DNA of 64,000 nt from Dillenia suffruticosa (taxonomy: Eukaryota; Streptophyta; Magnoliopsida; Dilleniales; Dilleniaceae), in the NCBI GenBank assembly GCA_033439265.1, contig JAVTVX010000024.1, forward strand, positions 9,345,001 to 9,409,000, given 5' to 3'. Within the stretch, counting starts at the first letter, position 1. Every line of letters starts with the position of its first letter. This document shows positions 50,583-59,970 of this stretch, in pieces. A program made the translations under genes and the position numbers. The notes beneath the pieces were generated by a model. The model had not been told where the DNA came from. It saw only the letters and a program-made list of their open reading frames with translations, and did not search any database.

Positions 50583-51966
50583 AAGGAATGAGAACCAACC
50601 CTTCTCCATCAATATAAGCTTTTGGCACAATTAGTTGTAATGGAATTGTGGAAAGAACAACCACAGAATCAAAAACTTACCATGCTTCTTGAACCACATT
50701 TAATAGAGCACAGCTTTGAGGCCCTATTATATCATCACTACCCCAGACATGAGGGAGAGTATCAAGTTTCCCATTAGTTTAAACTTTTGAAATAATTGGT
50801 AATTTCACATCCATTAAGGAGTATCTTCATTTTTCAATGGAAACATATAATAAAAGGACCTCCAGATTAAATGTGTATTTTATACATGCCTATTTTGCGT
50901 GATGAGTTCACGTGACATAAAGCATACCATACTAAAAAGTGAAGCCAACCTAATATAAAAGCAAGATCCTCTGGCCATCATCAATACATGAGCCGTAGGA
51001 GCATACCCATTAAAAAAAACTGTGGATGACCTAAGAAAAATTTTGAAATCAAAATCCAAACTATCAAGGGGAGTGATGCACCAAAGTGCTATACAATCTA
51101 GCACGTAAGCCGTAGTTTCTAATAAGGCACAAAAGGAGACAAATGCCACAATGTTCTCTAGATGAATTTCTTAAGCTCTTTTCATAGAAGGCACATAAAC
51201 AAGAAGAAATTAAAAAAAGAATCATGTCATAGACAAACAAAACATCTACTTTGCATATAGACGTCCACAAAACATGCACATTTTGTTTGTTTCTCATACA
51301 GTAGAAGGAACCCATTTGGCATGGATGACCCACTTACCAATAGAGGTTCCTTTCCAAATTTCCCATTTTCTGCTGCTTTTGGTTATCCTCCTCAACAACC
51401 ATAAGTAGTTCAAACTTCTCAAGCAGCCACATAAAGGACCAAGAAATTGCTATATACATGACAATATGTCCATATTCAAAAACAATATGTAGTTGTTTAC
51501 TTTCCTTTTTTCTTTGAAACCGCCTTCACATTTCTATGTAATTTCACCATTACACTAGAAATGAAGGACCAAATACACTAGGAACTGTCACAATTCAAGA
51601 TCAATACGTAGTTTCAGAACCCATGACAATAACCTATCTCCTTCCTTGTATCATGGATAGATCACCCAACCAAAGTCAAATTAATTAGCTTTTGCACAAT
51701 TCCCACCAATAAAAATGATCAGAATTGTAACATACAAAACTGAAACACAAAACAATGTACCATGTTGAGAAATGCACAACCTAAATCTAATGGGAAGGCA
51801 CCAATGGAAACATTAAATGCCTTAAATAAAGAAATTTATAATAAACATAAGCAAATTGAGCAATTAAATCCAAAGCATCTAAAGTTACATTGAAAGCTAA
51901 GAATGAATATAAACAAGTCCAGGTTTGGAAAAGCTTACCGACAACCCTAGATCCTTCAGACCCCAT
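38411..51966 (-). CDS. UEV1: Ubiquitin-conjugating enzyme E2 variant, UEV1/MMS2 type, with C-terminal CaaX-like motif
   Basis: Five coding exons: 51966-51939, 43805-43666, 40550-40425, 40350-40224 and 38469-38411. All are GT-AG with matching phases, giving 159 aa. The UBC fold is clear: [60 protein letters not shown], then the UEV tail [23 protein letters not shown]. The HPN motif and catalytic Cys region of active E2s are absent, as expected for a UEV. Such proteins pair with Ubc13 to build K63-linked ubiquitin chains in DNA-damage tolerance and signalling (family knowledge). The last exon adds [18 protein letters not shown], a tail found in longer plant UEV1A/UEV1B-type proteins, ending in a CaaX-like CCIL. 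Introns of 8.1, 3.1 and 1.8 kb make the gene 13.6 kb, with a hAT element in intron 2. A second in-frame ATG lies 12 bases upstream (51978) in a weaker context; 51966 (GAAATGG) was preferred. Confidence 0.96.
40905..41015 (-). repeat. SINE-like remnant in UEV1 intron 2
   Basis: The minus strand reads CTAGAGGAGCGGCCGGTTGG, then a B-box-like CATTGAACCCTGAC, GGTCCTTAGTGTTGTC and an A-rich AATAAATAAATAAATC tail. It resembles a tRNA-derived SINE, but the A box is weak. Confidence 0.35.
42197..42363 (-). pseudogene. Exon-like open frame interrupted by the hAT insertion
   Basis: Minus-strand codons read [18 protein letters not shown] and [20 protein letters not shown], ending [13 protein letters not shown] and a stop at 42197. 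Codon quality looks better than random intronic DNA. The hAT element inserted at its 5' end (42363/43544), and the frame continues into 43552-43575 on the other side, after a possible acceptor AG. I do not recognise the protein. It may be a captured gene fragment or chance. Confidence 0.3.
42364..43543. mobile_element. Non-autonomous hAT-like transposon in UEV1 intron 2
   Basis: The 1180-bp element starts CAGGGGTGAGCCAGAAAA and ends TATGTGGCTCCGCCCCTG, so the ends are inverted repeats (CAGGGGYG-AGCCA). Both subterminal regions carry TTCTTGGGGGG runs. It is flanked by 8-bp direct repeats CCAATGCA and CCGATGCA (one mismatch), the target duplication size of hAT elements. The interior is AT-rich with only short frames and no hAT transposase (no dimerisation domain seen). 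The low decay of the ends and duplication suggests moderate age. Confidence 0.85.
43806..51938 (-). other. UEV1 intron 1 (8.1 kb)
   Basis: Intronic sequence bounded by GT at 51938 and AG at 43806. It contains a diverged direct duplication (about 49560-49845 and 50255-50600), a (CAAAAAAA)n-type run at 48908-48950, and a compound (AT)n(AG)n microsatellite at 50524-50575. Several short frames (for example near 46440-46800 and 47660-47970) have no recognisable match. No other gene is supported inside it. Confidence 0.7.
49560..50600. repeat. Diverged direct duplication inside UEV1 intron 1
   Basis: Copy 1 (about 49560-49845) and copy 2 (about 50255-50600) share in order TTAACTTGAAATT, AGGTTTTCAATAATGTC / AGTTTTTCAATGATGTC, AGAATCCAT, ATTACATTCTC, CACTATATAACCAAG and AAAAAGGAAT. 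Copy 2 has gained an (AT)n(AG)n microsatellite. Confidence 0.65.
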
Positions 51967-52018
51967 TTCGGTTTGCATTGGCAAACTCTGTAATTAAGGT
52001 TTACCACTGCAAAGACTT

Positions 52019-52047
52019 GAAGAGAGAGAGAGAAAGAGAGAGAGAGG
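52019..52047. promoter_or_regulatory. (CT)n leader tract upstream of UEV1
   Basis: GA repeats on the plus strand, CT on the coding strand, about 55-80 bases upstream of the UEV1 start codon. Plants often carry such pyrimidine tracts in core promoters or 5' UTRs. No clear TATA box was seen nearby. Confidence 0.5.
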
Positions 52048-53302
52048 AGTCCAACTCCTGTTGGCGTTCACAAATCAGAAGACTTCATTTCTTCATTTTT
52101 TCGAACAAGTAGGATATGAGAGGACAGACGAGAATTTACATTGTGTGTTGATGGGTCCACTCCTATTTTCCTGCACCTACTCCATCACCTCTATCCACCC
52201 ACCAACTCCGTCTTCTTTTTCCTTTTTATTATTAAAAAAATTAAAAAATCAACTCAACAAAATTATTTAAATTATAAGGAATGAAAACAAAAGGACTATT
52301 TTATCCTTCCTATTAAATACTTACTTAGGTAATAATGTGAATCTATAACATAACCTGCGATGATTTCCCTTTTTTTTTGTCAAATAAGCAACATGAATTT
52401 TTTTGGAGCTTTGGAATATTATAAATTTAAATATTATTATCTTAAAAGCGGTAGTGGTATCTTTTTGGAATTTAATATTTTTGTTATCTTTTCTATATAT
52501 TTATTTTTTAAAAAAAAAAAAGAATCTCCTAAATTTACACAATTAAAAGGATTTTATGAATTTATTTTCTTTTTACAATAACAATAAGGATATAATAAAA
52601 TTTTAAACATATAGCATTATCTTACAATGCTAATGCAATAATAAACGTTTTGCTTTTTCTAAGATTACGTATATATTTGTAGCTGAAAGTTTAAAAATAT
52701 TATTGAAAATCATAAAAAAAAAAAATTAATACTCTTTATATATATATATTTTTCTTAATAGTAGAAACTCGAATTTGATACGTACTTTTATCACTATGTT
52801 AAAGTGAATTTCCGATTTCTCCCTTAAATGCAGGAGCCATATGTGGGTTTCTTGTTGCAAATCTAGTAAATTATCAAAGAAGTAAAAAATGAATGGTTTC
52901 GTCACTTATATTACATCACATCACATATTTTCCCAAATTAGGAAACTTGTTACTAATGAAAAAGGGTGGGAGCACCCTAAAGGAATAAAAATTTTAAAAT
53001 AAATATATTTATGGAGAAAATAATCAACTAAAATTAATTTATATTTTTTATAGAAAGAAAATTAATATACTTAGTTTAGAGAAAAAAAATTTTAAATCAA
53101 TATATTTTGAGAAAAAGATGAATTAAATATTTTTTTAAAGAGGGAAAAATTAATGTGATTGCTTTTTATAAAGAGAAACTAAAATTTGATTTTTTTTTTA
53201 AAGAAAAACTTAAAATAAATGTATTTAAAGATACAAAATATGAATTAAATCTATTTTTTGGAAAAAAAAATCAATATATTTAGGTTTTTTGGGATAAGGC
53301 TT
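52048..53302. other. UEV1 upstream region and AT-rich spacer
   Basis: No gene. 52990-53285 consists of loosely repeated blocks of about 50-60 bases (GAGAAA ... AAATYAATATATTTA), with no open frame. Confidence 0.45.
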
Positions 53303-53374
53303 GCCCTTATAGCTCAGTGGTAGAGCGTCAGTCTTGTAAACTGAAGGTCTGTAGTTCGATCCTGCATGGGGGCA
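53303..53374 (+). tRNA. trnT-UGU: tRNA-Thr (anticodon TGT)
   Basis: A 72-nt cloverleaf: acceptor GCCCTTA/TGGGGGC, D arm GCTCAGTGGTAGAGC, anticodon stem TCAGT/ACTGA around loop CTTGTAA with anticodon TGT, T arm TGTAG-TTCGATC-CTGCA, discriminator A. A box (TAGCTCAGTGGTAGAGC) and B box (GTTCGATCC) are intact, there is no intron, and a TTTT terminator follows at 53377-53380. Sequence is nuclear-type, not the plastid trnT. It should decode ACA and, by wobble, related Thr codons. Confidence 0.95.
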
Positions 53375-53469
53375 CATTTTCATAGCCATCATAAAATTTT
53401 ATCAGAAGAGTTGTGATAGGATGACAATTAATAAAAACTTTTATCAACAACATGAGAGATTAAAATAAA

Positions 53470-54060
53470 AAATTAGATGAAACAGAGAAATCTAGAGGTA
53501 GAGGAGGAGAATTACGATAGATTTGTATTTAGAGTTTTTTTACTATCACACGATACTATTGCAAACATAAATAGGAAATTAGATAAAATAAAAAAATGTA
53601 TATGAATTTTTTTTATGATCGTACGATACTATTATAATTAAAAGATAAGTTTTATAGAACGGTGGTGAAAATTGTATTATTGTATAATATTGAATGTTGT
53701 CATATTAAACAATAATAAAAGTATAAAATAATTGTAATTGAAATGAAAAATATTCATATGAATGTATGTTAAAACTAAAAATGATATGATTAGAAATAAA
53801 AATATATGTACTAAATTGGAAATGATTTCAATTGTAGATAAAATAAGAAAATATCATTTAAAATTATTTGGATATAGACAACAAAAATTCAAAAATATAT
53901 CAGTTAGAAGAAGTAAGATTTTAAATATAGAAAATTTAGTGAAACGTTGGGATAAGTCGTTAAAAATCTAGATATAAATTATCTATAAAAATATAAATGT
54001 TAAAAGTTTAGTTAAGAAAATAAAATTTACATAGGAACGAGTAGCGTAGGTGAACCTATA
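53470..54060 (+). mobile_element. 3' fragment of a LINE
   Basis: Plus-strand residues LKDKFYRTVVKIVLLYNIECC (split by small gaps, about 53635-53700) match the block after the RT domain. KNDMIRNKNICTKLEMI and DKIRKYHLKLFGYRQQ (53775-53885) match the RNE-C-WFGHVQRR C-terminal block. NLHRNE near 54020-54050 matches the final DRNEWRR motif. It is the same LINE type as 31730-33840, opposite strand, heavily decayed and 5'-truncated, with related sequence perhaps beginning near 53470. Confidence 0.75.
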
Positions 54061-54995
54061 ACGCTTGAAGTAATGTATGAAATACAACCTAGATAGGGGT
54101 GAATAGATTGAATGACAATTTTAAGATTTTTTAAGACTTTACAAAATCTTGGAGACTTTTGTTGGATGTATAAATTGACGAAAAAAAGAAAACAGAAGAC
54201 AATGATTTATAGTGGTTCCTCCCAAATTTGTGTACGTCTACTCCTAGACTTCTTCTGGATTTTATTATTATTAAATCAATAGTTACAAACTTGATTCAAA
54301 ATTTAAATTAGACTTCTTATAGTGTTTTTACTCAAACACTAAAAGCCAACCTCAACAGGTTGCTATTCTCTCTCCTTAACCTAAATGGTGAATCTCTTAT
54401 TAATCTTTAATATAATCGATACACACAGAGAGATACGTTAAAAGAAATGAGGCCTATTTCTTAGGTGTGACAAAATGAGAATCAAATAAAATGTTACATT
54501 CAATAAATGAATGAAGATTAATAAAATATGGTGTGTTCAACAGAGAATTTATTTAATGATCTTTCAATTTTTCCAAAAAGCTCTACAAGTGGGCATTTAT
54601 AGGATTATTGAATAGAGTCATTGAAGGGTTGACAAAGATGAATGTTGGACACTAATACTTCTACACCTTTTCTATTAAATGTTTTAGTCATTGTTTATGA
54701 ATGCTTTTTGGTGTCTCAAACTATTCACCAATAATCTTACTTGCTTTTATTACATAAGCCTGATTAGTTTGATAAAATATTTAAGCAAGTATTATATAGT
54801 GTGATAAATAAGGTTATGTGATGCTAATCATATGTCCTTTAACCATTCGAATGCTTAACTAACGTATATTCTGAGTTGTGCTCTCATCATGTCGACATGT
54901 CAAAAATAAATCAAGTCAACCTGATTTTAAACTCTAGTAACTGTACAAACACATTCTTTGCAATTTGGTTAACCTTCCTATTCTTTGGGTCACTT
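54061..54995. repeat. Repeat-like region before direct repeat block 1
   Basis: Phrases such as TAGGGGTGAATAGATTGAAT and ATTTATAGTGGTTCCTCCC recur in plant LTR-type repeats. No frame is supported. It is absent from the second copy of the direct repeat, so it belongs to a flanking or different element. Confidence 0.4.
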
Positions 54996-56500
54996 ATTAA
55001 ACTCTTGAGGTTGACCTGTCTGTTTCTCATGGTCGATCTATGAAATTATTTTTGTTAACTCTAAATTTAGGTTAACAGTCTAATCTTCTTGGTTGATATA
55101 TTAAGATGATAAAACAATGAAATTTAAGTATGGATCGACGGTGTGATTCTAGGGTCAGCTTGTATTGCTAATTAGGTTGACATATTGGTCTTCTCAGATC
55201 GACTTATGTTATAAATTTTTACTGAACTAAACGCTAAGTCAATTTGTATAATTCTATGTATTGACTTATCGATACCAATATAATTCTTTCTTTCTTCATG
55301 GGTCGACAGTTGTATAGATAATCTTATAAACTAAAGCTAGGGCCGACTTAAGTATATCTATTGGTCAACTTGTGGATACTCTAGAGTGGGTTGACCTATT
55401 ATATAAAATTTTTCTAAACTAAAACCTAAGTCGACATGTTGAGCCTCTGGGTTGATCTATCCAAGTATTAGGGTTGATATGTTCAAAACAAGGAGTAGAC
55501 CTATGTTGTAATTTTCTTATAAATCAAAACATAGGTTGATGTCATTTCTATGGGTTGACCTCCTCATGTCTTAGGATTAATATGCTCAAAATAATAAGTT
55601 GACCTATGAGTTAATTTTTATTTAAACTAAGGTTTAGATCAAGTTATTATTCCCATGAGTCGAATGATTACTTAACCTAGGTTGAATTGTATACTAAAAT
55701 ATCAACTTATTTTCTTATCTAAGTCATAATTAGGTCGACCTATGTTGTGTACCAGTCGACTTATTGTAACCTAACTTAGTTAACAAAACTTAGGTCGACA
55801 GATTCAAGTGTTTGATCGATATTTCTAAGGTTTCCTTATGTGTAGGTCTACCGATTCATAGGGTCGACCTAAAATACTATGTCTTTAGTTCTATATACAA
55901 AGTTTTAGTTTGGGTCGACTTCTCCTATGTGCGGGTCAACTTGTGATGTTCTTTTCTTAGCTAACTTAAGTTTAGGTCGAATGATTTAAAAACTTTGATT
56001 GACTTGTTTGAAAAATCATGAAGGGTGGGTCGACTGGTCTTTCCTAATGGGTTGACATAAGATTTGCTACTAACCCTTATGTAAATGTGTCATTCCTTGT
56101 CTGGGTTGACATCTTTATATGAATAAGTTGACTTAAGATTTACTTAACCTTAATATAAGTATGCAATAGATCAAATTGTTTTTTTTCATGGGTCAACCTA
56201 CTGTGAGTTAGGCTCAAAAGTCTTTGTGCATCTTAGGTCAAATAGGTAACTAAGTTCTGTAAACACATTCTATGGTCAACTTCTCCTTAGGTTGTCGTAT
56301 CCATTTCAAAGGTCGACCTGTCTAAGTTTTGGGTTAAATGAACTTAATTTTTCTAAAGTAAAATTTGAGCTATTCACTTAGTGGGTTGTCCTAAACACTT
56401 AATACTCAATTGCATGTGTATTTTCAATGTCTCCATCATTTGTTTCTTCAAATTGACTCATACAATCATAATCAAAACACTATATATATAAGAATCTCCC
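54996..56500. repeat. 1.5-kb direct repeat, copy 1 (GTCGAC-rich)
   Basis: Collinear with 58027-59542 from TTAAACTCTTGAGGTTGACC to the end at AATCAAAACACTATATATA. Roughly 80 percent identical by eye. It contains many variants of GGGTCGACCTAT spaced irregularly about 40-110 bases apart. No open reading frame. Confidence 0.8.
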
Positions 56501-57310
56501 CTTTTTTTAATAATGACAAAATTTTAAATTTTGACAAAAATTTTAAATTCTAGAAATACAAAAACCTAATTACATGCCTTAATATTACGGTTTTGTATTA
56601 AAGTTTCTTCTCTGATGGTTCCCTAGCTCAACTTATTTCTCCCCATCACTTAAAGTATAACTTTCTCCTATACCTCCTTACGTTCTTCTACTCTTCTCCT
56701 AATTTTCTTCTCCATTTTGTCATCAACAGAAAGGGTGTGAAACTAATTAAACTATATGGGTAAAAAATGATCTGAGTTTAAGGTCATTAACCTATGATGA
56801 AACTGAAAAACTTCCCATGAAAATGTGTCTGGTACCCTAGGTGAGTATAAAATATGATACCAATAATATAAATCTTGAGCAAGTTGAGCCTAGACATGAC
56901 CAGTTATCCAATATATTAACATGTTTTGAAAGTAAACTAACATAAATTAGCATATAACATGAGTATAAGCATGAAGATATTCTAGGAATTAGTAGAGACT
57001 TAAGATCAAGGTCATGATAGCAATAACAGAACAAGTACAGTAAGCCATCATTAGGAGTATAAACATGAGCATACAATGGAGTATTAGATTACTAGCCATC
57101 ATTTAGAGAACATAAGCTAAGATTTAGAACCATCATAAGTCATCACAAGGCAAATGTTTGTAGGTGTAGCAAGAGTATGATCAAAAGCATATTTGTAACA
57201 TATCAAAGTTAGCAGCAATTTACAAACTAAACACAAGTTTTAAATATTAACTGAGCATCATTAAAACACTAAGATGGTTCAGAGCGAGGTTTACAAGACA
57301 TAGAGAGTAA
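56501..57310. other. Spacer between direct repeat and gag relic, no gene
   Basis: AT-rich sequence with spurious frames only. In the orientation of the gag-like relic it would be 3' non-coding DNA. Confidence 0.35.
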
Positions 57311-57319
57311 GATTAAACT

Positions 57320-57990
57320 TCAAGCTGTGCGAGTGGTCCTTGGGTCATGGAAATTTTTGCTTTCAACCATTGAGTCCACCTTTTGTTCAATTCTGTTGAG
57401 CTTCATGGCAATCATAGCATTGTCTTTGCCCAACATTACTTGCCTTACATTGATTCCATCCATTTTCTCTTCACTCTTCTCCAACTTTGCCCAAAACTTT
57501 TCAAGGGTGATATGTTTAGCACCACATAAACTCCCTTCATATATGGTCAATGCTCTTCCATGCTTTGCTCTTTGTTCTCCTTCCTCAACCTGTTATTCCA
57601 TGGGCTTTTTTCATTTCTTCTTTCTTTCTTTTGTATCCTTCTTCACCCATTTTCTACTCTCCTTGCATACCCACTTCACCTTGATCAAAGAGGATATATT
57701 GATTCCATTCTTCATATTTAATACTGCCTTAATTCCCATCCTTAAATATATCCTATATGGTCCAAGAAAATGAGTAACTATGCTAGCATAAGTAAGATTT
57801 TTACTTTTGGCTTTAAGGGCAGACATCATGAAATAGAGGATTAAGAAATACAAGTCAGGGTTTTTCTTTCATATTATACATGTCATTAACCAAAAATCCT
57901 CTCAATTTATGGTCGTGTGATTCCCTCCTTTGGTTATGTAGATGTGAGTAACCAATAGATGTAAAATTTTCTCATGAAACCCTAAATTAG
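57320..57990 (-). pseudogene. Retroelement gag-like (putative plant transposon protein) relic
   Basis: Minus-strand frames read KLRGFLVNDMYNMKE, then after a +1 shift PDLYFLILYFMMSAL, KNLTYASIVTHFLG, NISSLIKVKWVCKE and WVKKD (about 57930-57611). A second open piece, 57550-57320, reads LEKFWAKLEKSEEKMDGIN and LNRIEQKVDSMVE and looks coiled-coil. The order and the Y-S-V-T-F / L-I-W pattern resemble the plant transposon protein domain found in gag of many plant LTR elements. Function is inferred; frames are broken by at least one shift and one stop. Confidence 0.5.
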
Positions 57991-58026
57991 TTGTGTTGGT
58001 GCTCACCATAATCTAGTTTGGGTTGT

Positions 58027-59542
58027 CCGACTTGTTAAACTCTTTAGGTTGACCTGTCTCTTTTTCATGGTTGATTTATGAGATAATTTTTACTAACTCT
58101 AAGTTTAGGTCGACAATCTGATCCTTTGGGTCAAAATGTTAAGATGATAAAACAATAAAATTTAAGTATAGTCAATAAGTATGATTCTAAGGTCAGCTTG
58201 TGTTGCTGATTAGATTAACATATTGGTCCTATCAGATTAACCTATATTATAATTTTTTGTTAAACCAAACCCTAAGTCAATTTGTATAATTCTATGTGTC
58301 GACCTATTGATACCAATATCACTCTTTCTTTCTTCATGGGTCGACAGGTGTATTGATAATATTATGAACTAAGGTCTAGGTTGACTTAACTGTGTCTATG
58401 GGTCAACTTGTGGGTGCTCTAGAGTTACATACTCAAAATGAAGGATCAACCTATCATATAACCTTTTTCAAAATTGAAGCCTAAGTCGACATACTGAGTC
58501 TCTAGGTCATCCTATTCAAGTGCTAAGATCAACATGTTTAAAACAAGATGTCAACCTGTGTTATAATTTTCTTATAAACCAAAGTCTAGCCTACTTGTCA
58601 TTTTTATAGGTCGAGCTCCTCAAACCTTAGGGTCAATATGCTCAAAATAATGAGTCGACCTATGAGTTAACTTTTAAATAAACCAAGGTCTAGGTCAACT
58701 TGTTATTCCCATGGGTCAAATGATCACTTATATTAGGTCAAAAGGTTTACTAAAATATCAACTTATTTTCTTGCCTAAATCATAGTCAGGTCGACCTATA
58801 TTGTGTGTAGCTCTACTTGTTGTGACGTAACTCAATTAAACAAAATTTAGATCAACAGGTTCAAGTGTTTGATCAATATATCTGAGATTTCCTTTTGTGC
58901 AAGTTGACTGGTTTATCTTTAAGGGTCAACCCAAGATACCATGTCCTTAATTTTATATGCAAAGTTTTAGCTTGGGTCGACTTGTCCCATATATGGGTTG
59001 ATCTATGATATCCTTTTCTTAGCTACCTTAAATTTAGGTTGAATAGTTTAAGAACTTTGGTTGACTTATTTGAAGAATCCTCAAGGGTGACTTATCATTT
59101 CTAGTGGGTCGACTTAAGGTTTGTTAACCCTCATATAAATGTGTCACTCTTTGCCTAGGTTGACCTCTTTATGTGAATGGATAAGCCTAACGTTTTCTTA
59201 ACCTTAGTTTAAGTATGCAATGGGTCAACCTACTCCTTGCATGGGTTGACCTATTGTGAGTTAGATTCAAAAGTCCTTATGCATCTCAGGTCGAATGGTG
59301 AGCTAAGTTCTGTAAGCATATTCTATGTTCAACTTCTCCTTTGGTTGACCTATTCATTTCAGTGGTTGACCTGTCTAAATCCTATATAGAATGAACTTAA
59401 TTTTTCTAAAACAAAATTTGAACTATTCACTTAGTGGGTTATACTAGACACTTAGTATTTAATTGCTTGTGTATTTCTGATGCATCCATCTTTTATTTTT
59501 CAAATTAACTCACATAATTATTATCAAAATATTATATATACA
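58027..59542. repeat. 1.5-kb direct repeat, copy 2 (GTCGAC-rich)
   Basis: Second copy of 54996-56500 in the same orientation. It starts TTAAACTCTTTAGGTTGACC and ends near TTATCAAAATATTATATATA, just before the CACTA-like end at 59564. Like copy 1 it has dispersed GGTCGACCT variants and no coding frame. Confidence 0.8.
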
Positions 59543-59563
59543 ACAATACATTTTTATTATTAT

Positions 59564-59970
59564 CACTACGAAAAACAAGATTCTTTTCAACAGTCTCATC
59601 TCGACATTTAAAGAATTTGTCGCTAATATTTTTCTTTTCTCGACATTTATATAATGAAATGTCAAAAAAATCAACTTTTTGCAATATTTAGGAGCCAAAA
59701 CATGGTGAAAAGTAATTATCGCAAAAAATAGCATTGGTAGGAACATTTCCCGACATTTAGGCATAAACGTCAATGAAAACTTTCATTTTTGTGACATTTC
59801 TTTTGTTGACAAAGATTAGGGTGAGAAAAGAGAGAGAGAGAGAGAGAGAGAAATGCTATATATGCTAATATTTTTATTTAAAAACGTTCACATATGCTTA
59901 GAAATTCCTGACGTTTTTAGGAGAAATGTCAGGAGGACGTTTTAAAACCTTAAACCTAACTTTTCTCCTC
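59564..59970. mobile_element. CACTA-like terminus with CGACATTT subterminal repeats
   Basis: CACTACGAAAAACAAGATTC at 59564 resembles CACTA ends. CGACATTT or GACATTT recurs near 59613, 59640, 59752 and 59792, and related ACGTTTTTAGG and GACGTTTT near 59912 and 59937, giving a subterminal array different from that at 14335. The matching right end would lie beyond the window. A decayed transposase gene of the right superfamily follows at 62.8 kb. Confidence 0.55.

Noticed and set aside
53303-53374. Plastid-derived tRNA insertion
   Set aside because: The sequence differs from plastid trnT in the acceptor and anticodon stems and fits the nuclear tRNA-Thr(UGU).
54996-59542. Calling the 1.5-kb direct repeats LTRs of one element
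   Set aside because: No convincing TG/CA ends, PBS or polypurine tract were found, so they are annotated only as direct repeats.
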